Source: Rickettsiales bacterium (GTDB taxonomy: Bacteria; Pseudomonadota; Alphaproteobacteria; Methylaequorales; Methylaequoraceae). From it: a stretch of 36,261 nucleotides of DNA. The stretch covers positions 1-36,261 of the forward strand of contig NZFP01000023.1 of the NCBI GenBank assembly GCA_002689325.1, given 5' to 3'. Below the pieces are notes generated by a model. It searched no databases and was not told the DNA's origin. It was given only the letters and a program-made list of their open reading frames with translations. Positions 33,743 through 36,261 of this stretch are shown in pieces. The position numbers and the translations under genes were made by a program. Numbering within the stretch: position 1 is the first letter of the stretch; each line of letters begins with the position of its first letter.

Positions 33743-34480
33743 TTATTTATTTTTCCTAAAAAGCAATCTTATTTTTTGTAAATCCTCAAATGTATCAACA
33801 CTTGGCGGAATCTCTCTAACTTTCACGAGCTTGATTTTCATTTTATTATCCATAGCGCGCATCTGTTCTAAGTTCCTTTTTAATTCATTTTTAGATTGCT
33901 TCAATTTTACAAATTTTTTTAAAGAATCATACGTATAGATGTATAAGCCAATATGATGATAGAAAGATTTTTGACTTTTAATGACTCTACAAAAATCAAT
34001 CGCAAAACCTTCATTATTATTCTCAAATAAAACTTTGGCTTTAACTATATTTTTGTCTTCAAGTTCACTTACATGTAAGTCACAGACTGCACTGCCAATC
34101 TCAGTTTTTTTGTCGTTAAACAAACAAACTGTCTTTTCTAAAACTTCTTTAGTAAAAATTGGTAAGTCTCCTTGAAGATTTAAAATTAAATCATATTTTT
34201 TTTTTAATTTTTCATAAGCATAGTAAACTCTGTCAGTTCCACTTTTAATATCAGTGGGTGTTATAATCGAATCTACCTTTTGTTTTTTACATAGATTTTG
34301 TATTTGTTTACTATCTGTCGCAACAATGACATCACCCAGATTTGTGTTCGTGGCAGATTGAGCAACCCTAAGAATCATTGGAACGCCAGATATTTTTCTG
34401 ATCAATTTTTTACTTAATCTTGTTGAATCTAGTCTAGCTGGAATTATTATTAATAAACTTTTATTTTTTTTATTGATCAC
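33743..34480 (-). CDS. kdsB: CMP-KDO synthetase (3-deoxy-manno-octulosonate cytidylyltransferase)
   Basis: 245 residues of the nucleotidyltransferase family: IIPARLDSTRLSKKLI (about 11-26) binds CTP, ATDS (about 54) and NLQGDLPIF (about 99-107) carry the metal-binding region, HHIGLYIYTYDSL (about 175) and EQMRAMDNKMKIKLVKV (about 205) bind KDO. It activates KDO for lipopolysaccharide, showing that the host has an LPS outer membrane. It is divergent from the cytochrome c gene, and a cytochrome c/kdsB/pheA order is common in Alphaproteobacteria. Confidence 0.95.
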   Translation of the reverse strand: MINKKNKSLLIIIPARLDSTRLSKKLIRKISGVPMILRVAQSATNTNLGDVIVATDSKQIQNLCKKQKVDSIITPTDIKSGTDRVYYAYEKLKKKYDLILNLQGDLPIFTKEVLEKTVCLFNDKKTEIGSAVCDLHVSELEDKNIVKAKVLFENNNEGFAIDFCRVIKSQKSFYHHIGLYIYTYDSLKKFVKLKQSKNELKRNLEQMRAMDNKMKIKLVKVREIPPSVDTFEDLQKIRLLFRKNK

Positions 34481-34530
34481 TTTTACTATATTTATAATAG
34501 TATAATAGTTATAAATTTTAAGGTCTTAAT
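34481..34530. promoter_or_regulatory. Divergent promoter region of kdsB and cytochrome c
   Basis: 50 bases with TATAAT-like elements on both strands and the small repeat TACTAT...ATAGTA around 34486-34504. An AAGG ribosome binding site precedes the cytochrome ATG by 8 bases. No further operator is clear. Confidence 0.4.
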
Positions 34531-35040
34531 ATGAATAAATATTTTTTATCACTTATGTCAATTTTAATTCTGTTTCAATCTTTCAAAGTTGCAGATGAGA
34601 TTTTCAGTAATAAAAAAGACCAAAAGAAAGGTTATATCATCCTAGAGCAAGATGAAGAAGAGGAAGTGGCCGCTAACAATGATGAGACTGACGTAAAAGA
34701 GGAAAAGATTGATTATGAGTCGTTATTTACTCAAGCAAATCTTGAAGGGGGAAAAAAAATTGCCAAGCAATGTGTAGCTTGTCATAGTTTTGATAATAGC
34801 TTAAAAATCAAGGTAGGTCCTCCTTTATGGGGAATAGTCAACAGAAAGGCAGCAAGTATTAATGATTTTAAATACTCAGATGCCCTCATTAATTATAAAA
34901 AAGCTTGGTCTAGGGAAGAACTCTTTAATTTTTTAGAAAAACCTAAAAATTATATTAAGGGCACAAAAATGATTTACAAAGGCTTAAAAAAACCAACCGA
35001 TAGAGCTGATTTAATTTCTTACCTAGAATCTCTGAAATAA
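34531..35040 (+). CDS. Membrane-anchored class I cytochrome c (CycM-like)
   Basis: 169 residues. An uncleaved or slowly cleaved N-terminal segment (about 4-20) is followed by an acidic spacer (EQDEEEEVAANNDETD, about 39-54) and one cytochrome c domain. Heme attaches at C81 and C84 with His85 (CVACH), and Met147 (KGTKMIYKG) is the likely sixth ligand. The VGPPLWGIVNRKAA segment (about 95-108) is typical of cytochrome c552/CycM proteins carrying electrons from the bc1 complex to terminal oxidase. A link to the PQQ module is not shown. Confidence 0.92.
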   Translation: MNKYFLSLMSILILFQSFKVADEIFSNKKDQKKGYIILEQDEEEEVAANNDETDVKEEKIDYESLFTQANLEGGKKIAKQCVACHSFDNSLKIKVGPPLWGIVNRKAASINDFKYSDALINYKKAWSREELFNFLEKPKNYIKGTKMIYKGLKKPTDRADLISYLESLK

Positions 35041-35045
35041 CTTTA

Positions 35046-35831
35046 ATGAAACTTAACAATGTTGAGCTTCTAAAATTTGCTAATGAATTTGCTGATATAA
35101 GCAAATCGATACTAAAAAAATATTATTTCAAAAACTTCAAAATTGAAGAAAAAACTGACGGTACTTTAGTTACTGAAATAGACAAAAAAATTGAATCTAA
35201 ATTCAGAGAGCTACTTAAAAAAAGATTTCCTTCACACGGTGTTATTGGAGAAGAGTTTGAAAACTATCAGGATGAAAATGAATATGTATGGATTATTGAC
35301 CCTTTGGATGGTACTCATAGCTTTATAAGTGGTAAACCTCTTTTTGGAACCCTCATAAGTTGTTTAAAAAACAATGTTCCAATTATGGGTTTAATAGATA
35401 TTCCTATAATGAATCAAAGGTGGTCTGGTGCAAAAGGATGGGACGTTCAACTTAACAATAAAAAATGTAAAATTAGAAAAGATAAAAAAAAGTTTAGTGA
35501 TTTAATTATGTCCTCAACCTCACTCTTAATGTTTGATGATAATCAACAAGAAAAAATTAGAAATATTTATAAAAAAATAAAAATTCCAGTTTTTGGCACT
35601 GATTGTTATGCCTACGGACTTCTGTTATCAGGGAAAGTAGATTTAATAGTTGAAGCGAATATGAAACCTTGGGACTACATGGCCCAAGCTTTTTTGATTA
35701 AAGAATTTGGTGGATATATAAGTGATTGGAATGGTAACGACTTAAATTTAGATTCTAATGGAAAGGTGGTTGCATCTTATGACTCCAATCACCATAAGAC
35801 TATATTAGGATTATTAAATGAAATTAACTAA
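35046..35831 (+). CDS. hisN: Inositol-monophosphatase family phosphatase, probable histidinol-phosphatase HisN
   Basis: 261 residues. Lithium-sensitive phosphatase motifs are GEEFE (68-72, metal-binding Glu), IIDPLDGTHSFISGKP (83-98, with D85 and D88) and WDYMAQAFLIKEFGG (209-223, with D210). The GTHSFISGKPLFGTLIS wording and alphaproteobacterial context fit HisN, which removes phosphate from L-histidinol phosphate. Inositol or PAP phosphatase activity is the alternative. It overlaps the next gene by 14 bases. Confidence 0.85.
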   Translation: MKLNNVELLKFANEFADISKSILKKYYFKNFKIEEKTDGTLVTEIDKKIESKFRELLKKRFPSHGVIGEEFENYQDENEYVWIIDPLDGTHSFISGKPLFGTLISCLKNNVPIMGLIDIPIMNQRWSGAKGWDVQLNNKKCKIRKDKKKFSDLIMSSTSLLMFDDNQQEKIRNIYKKIKIPVFGTDCYAYGLLLSGKVDLIVEANMKPWDYMAQAFLIKEFGGYISDWNGNDLNLDSNGKVVASYDSNHHKTILGLLNEIN

Positions 35832-36261
35832 ACTTTATCGTAAATTTCTATATTTTTTAATTATTACTAATTTAAGCCAAGTAATTTTTTTAAAAAATAT
35901 TCATGCAAATAACCTTGATTACATGCATGGGATTGCAATGCACGGCGATCTGAAGTATCCAAAAAATTTTAAAAAATTTGACTATGCTGATGAAAATGCA
36001 TTTAAGGGCGGAAAAATTAATAGATTTTCTATAGGAACTTTCGACAATTTAAATCCCTATATTTTGAAGGGAGTTCCGGCTTATCAAGCAGGATACCTTT
36101 TTGAAACCCTAATGAAATCCTCTTTTGATGAGCCATTTAGTCAGTATGGTTTAATTGCTGAGGGAGTAAAAGTTCCACCTGATAGATCGTGGGTAGCATT
36201 TAAAATTAGAAAGGAAGCAAGGTTTTCTGATGGAAGTAAAGTTTCAGCTAAAGATGTAAAA
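35818..36261 (+). CDS. Oligopeptide ABC transporter substrate-binding protein, YejA-like (partial, runs off the right edge)
   Basis: 148 codons are present, in frame to the last base. A signal peptide (about 1-30, ending IHA) is followed by HGIAMHGDLKYPKNFKKFDY, ENAFKGGKINRFSIGTFDNLNPYILKG, and the LFETLMKSSFDEPFSQYGLIAEG and SWVAFKIRKEARFSDGSKVSAKDV segments. This is the wording of YejA/microcin-C type family 5 solute-binding proteins. It would bind peptides in the periplasm for import by YejBEF, which should lie to the right. Its ATG lies inside the end of hisN in another frame. Confidence 0.9.
   Translation, partial: MKLTKLYRKFLYFLIITNLSQVIFLKNIHANNLDYMHGIAMHGDLKYPKNFKKFDYADENAFKGGKINRFSIGTFDNLNPYILKGVPAYQAGYLFETLMKSSFDEPFSQYGLIAEGVKVPPDRSWVAFKIRKEARFSDGSKVSAKDVK

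Noticed and set aside
34531-35040. Cytochrome c as the partner of the PQQ dehydrogenase
   Set aside because: It is 29 kb from the PQQ operon, beside kdsB, and matches the CycM respiratory type; no evidence links it to alcohol oxidation.
1-36261. CRISPR arrays, insertion sequences, rRNA, RNase P RNA or tmRNA
   Set aside because: No regularly spaced repeats, transposase motifs or signature sequences of these RNAs were seen on either strand.

Overview
The window reads as a continuous piece of chromosome from an AT-rich (roughly 30% GC by eye), gene-dense, streamlined alphaproteobacterium, probably a free-living marine lineage of the SAR11/HIMB59/AEGEAN-169 kind; the exact group is inference. 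Support comes from alphaproteobacterial gene neighbourhoods (argD-argF near apaG-metZ; cytochrome c/kdsB/pheA; SRP RNA-dnaX-ybaB-recR; rpmH-rnpA-yidC-engB-argB-HAD-dapD-dapE), very short spacers, 1-14 nt overlaps, and many poly-A/T tracts inside genes. No phage, transposon, integrase or CRISPR array was seen.

Layout. (1) 1-5084, minus strand: a PQQ-linked periplasmic oxidation module. It runs from a substrate-binding protein through a beta-propeller protein, an ABC ATPase, an ABC-2 permease, a cupredoxin-fold protein without copper ligands and a secreted two-cysteine protein to the first 17 codons of pqqA at the left edge. The rest of the PQQ biosynthesis genes, and perhaps the quinoprotein dehydrogenase, should lie just outside. 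(2) 5136-12668: metZ-apaG-trkH, then argD-argF behind an ABC-2 permease on the opposite strand, then recX-mscS. (3) 12682-15756: class I ribonucleotide reductase nrdA-nrdB behind a promoter whose -10 is covered by an NrdR-like box, and a tRNA-Arg(ACG). (4) 15939-20501: an envelope lipoprotein, panB-panC and a gamma-glutamyltransferase. (5) 20546-26903: rpmH, rnpA, yidC, engB, argB, a HAD phosphatase, dapD and dapE. (6) 26900-34480: truA-fmt-def, rmuC, dnaX-ybaB-recR with the SRP RNA in front of dnaX, then kdsB-pheA. (7) 34531-36261: a membrane-anchored cytochrome c, an inositol-monophosphatase-like phosphatase and the start of a YejA-like oligopeptide-binding protein.

Most genes are core housekeeping: arginine, lysine/diaminopimelate, methionine, phenylalanine and pantothenate synthesis, dNTP synthesis, translation start and protein maturation, replication/repair and envelope insertion. 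The main accessory content is the PQQ/ABC module. Its architecture (a ligand-binding periplasmic protein with an exporter-type permease) is unresolved, and related modules are linked to PQQ alcohol dehydrogenases and, in Pseudomonas putida, to lanthanide-dependent growth.

The most notable sequence-level signals are homopolymers. ggt is split at an A12 tract and truA at an A14 tract, each with intact homologous sequence continuing in another frame. dnaX carries an A9 tract just after domain III where a slip in either direction soon meets a stop, as in the known Thermus dnaX slippage case. The first two could be sequencing errors, real mutations or genes relying on transcriptional slippage. rnpA has no ordinary start codon except inside rpmH, so either an overlapping or a non-canonical start is implied.
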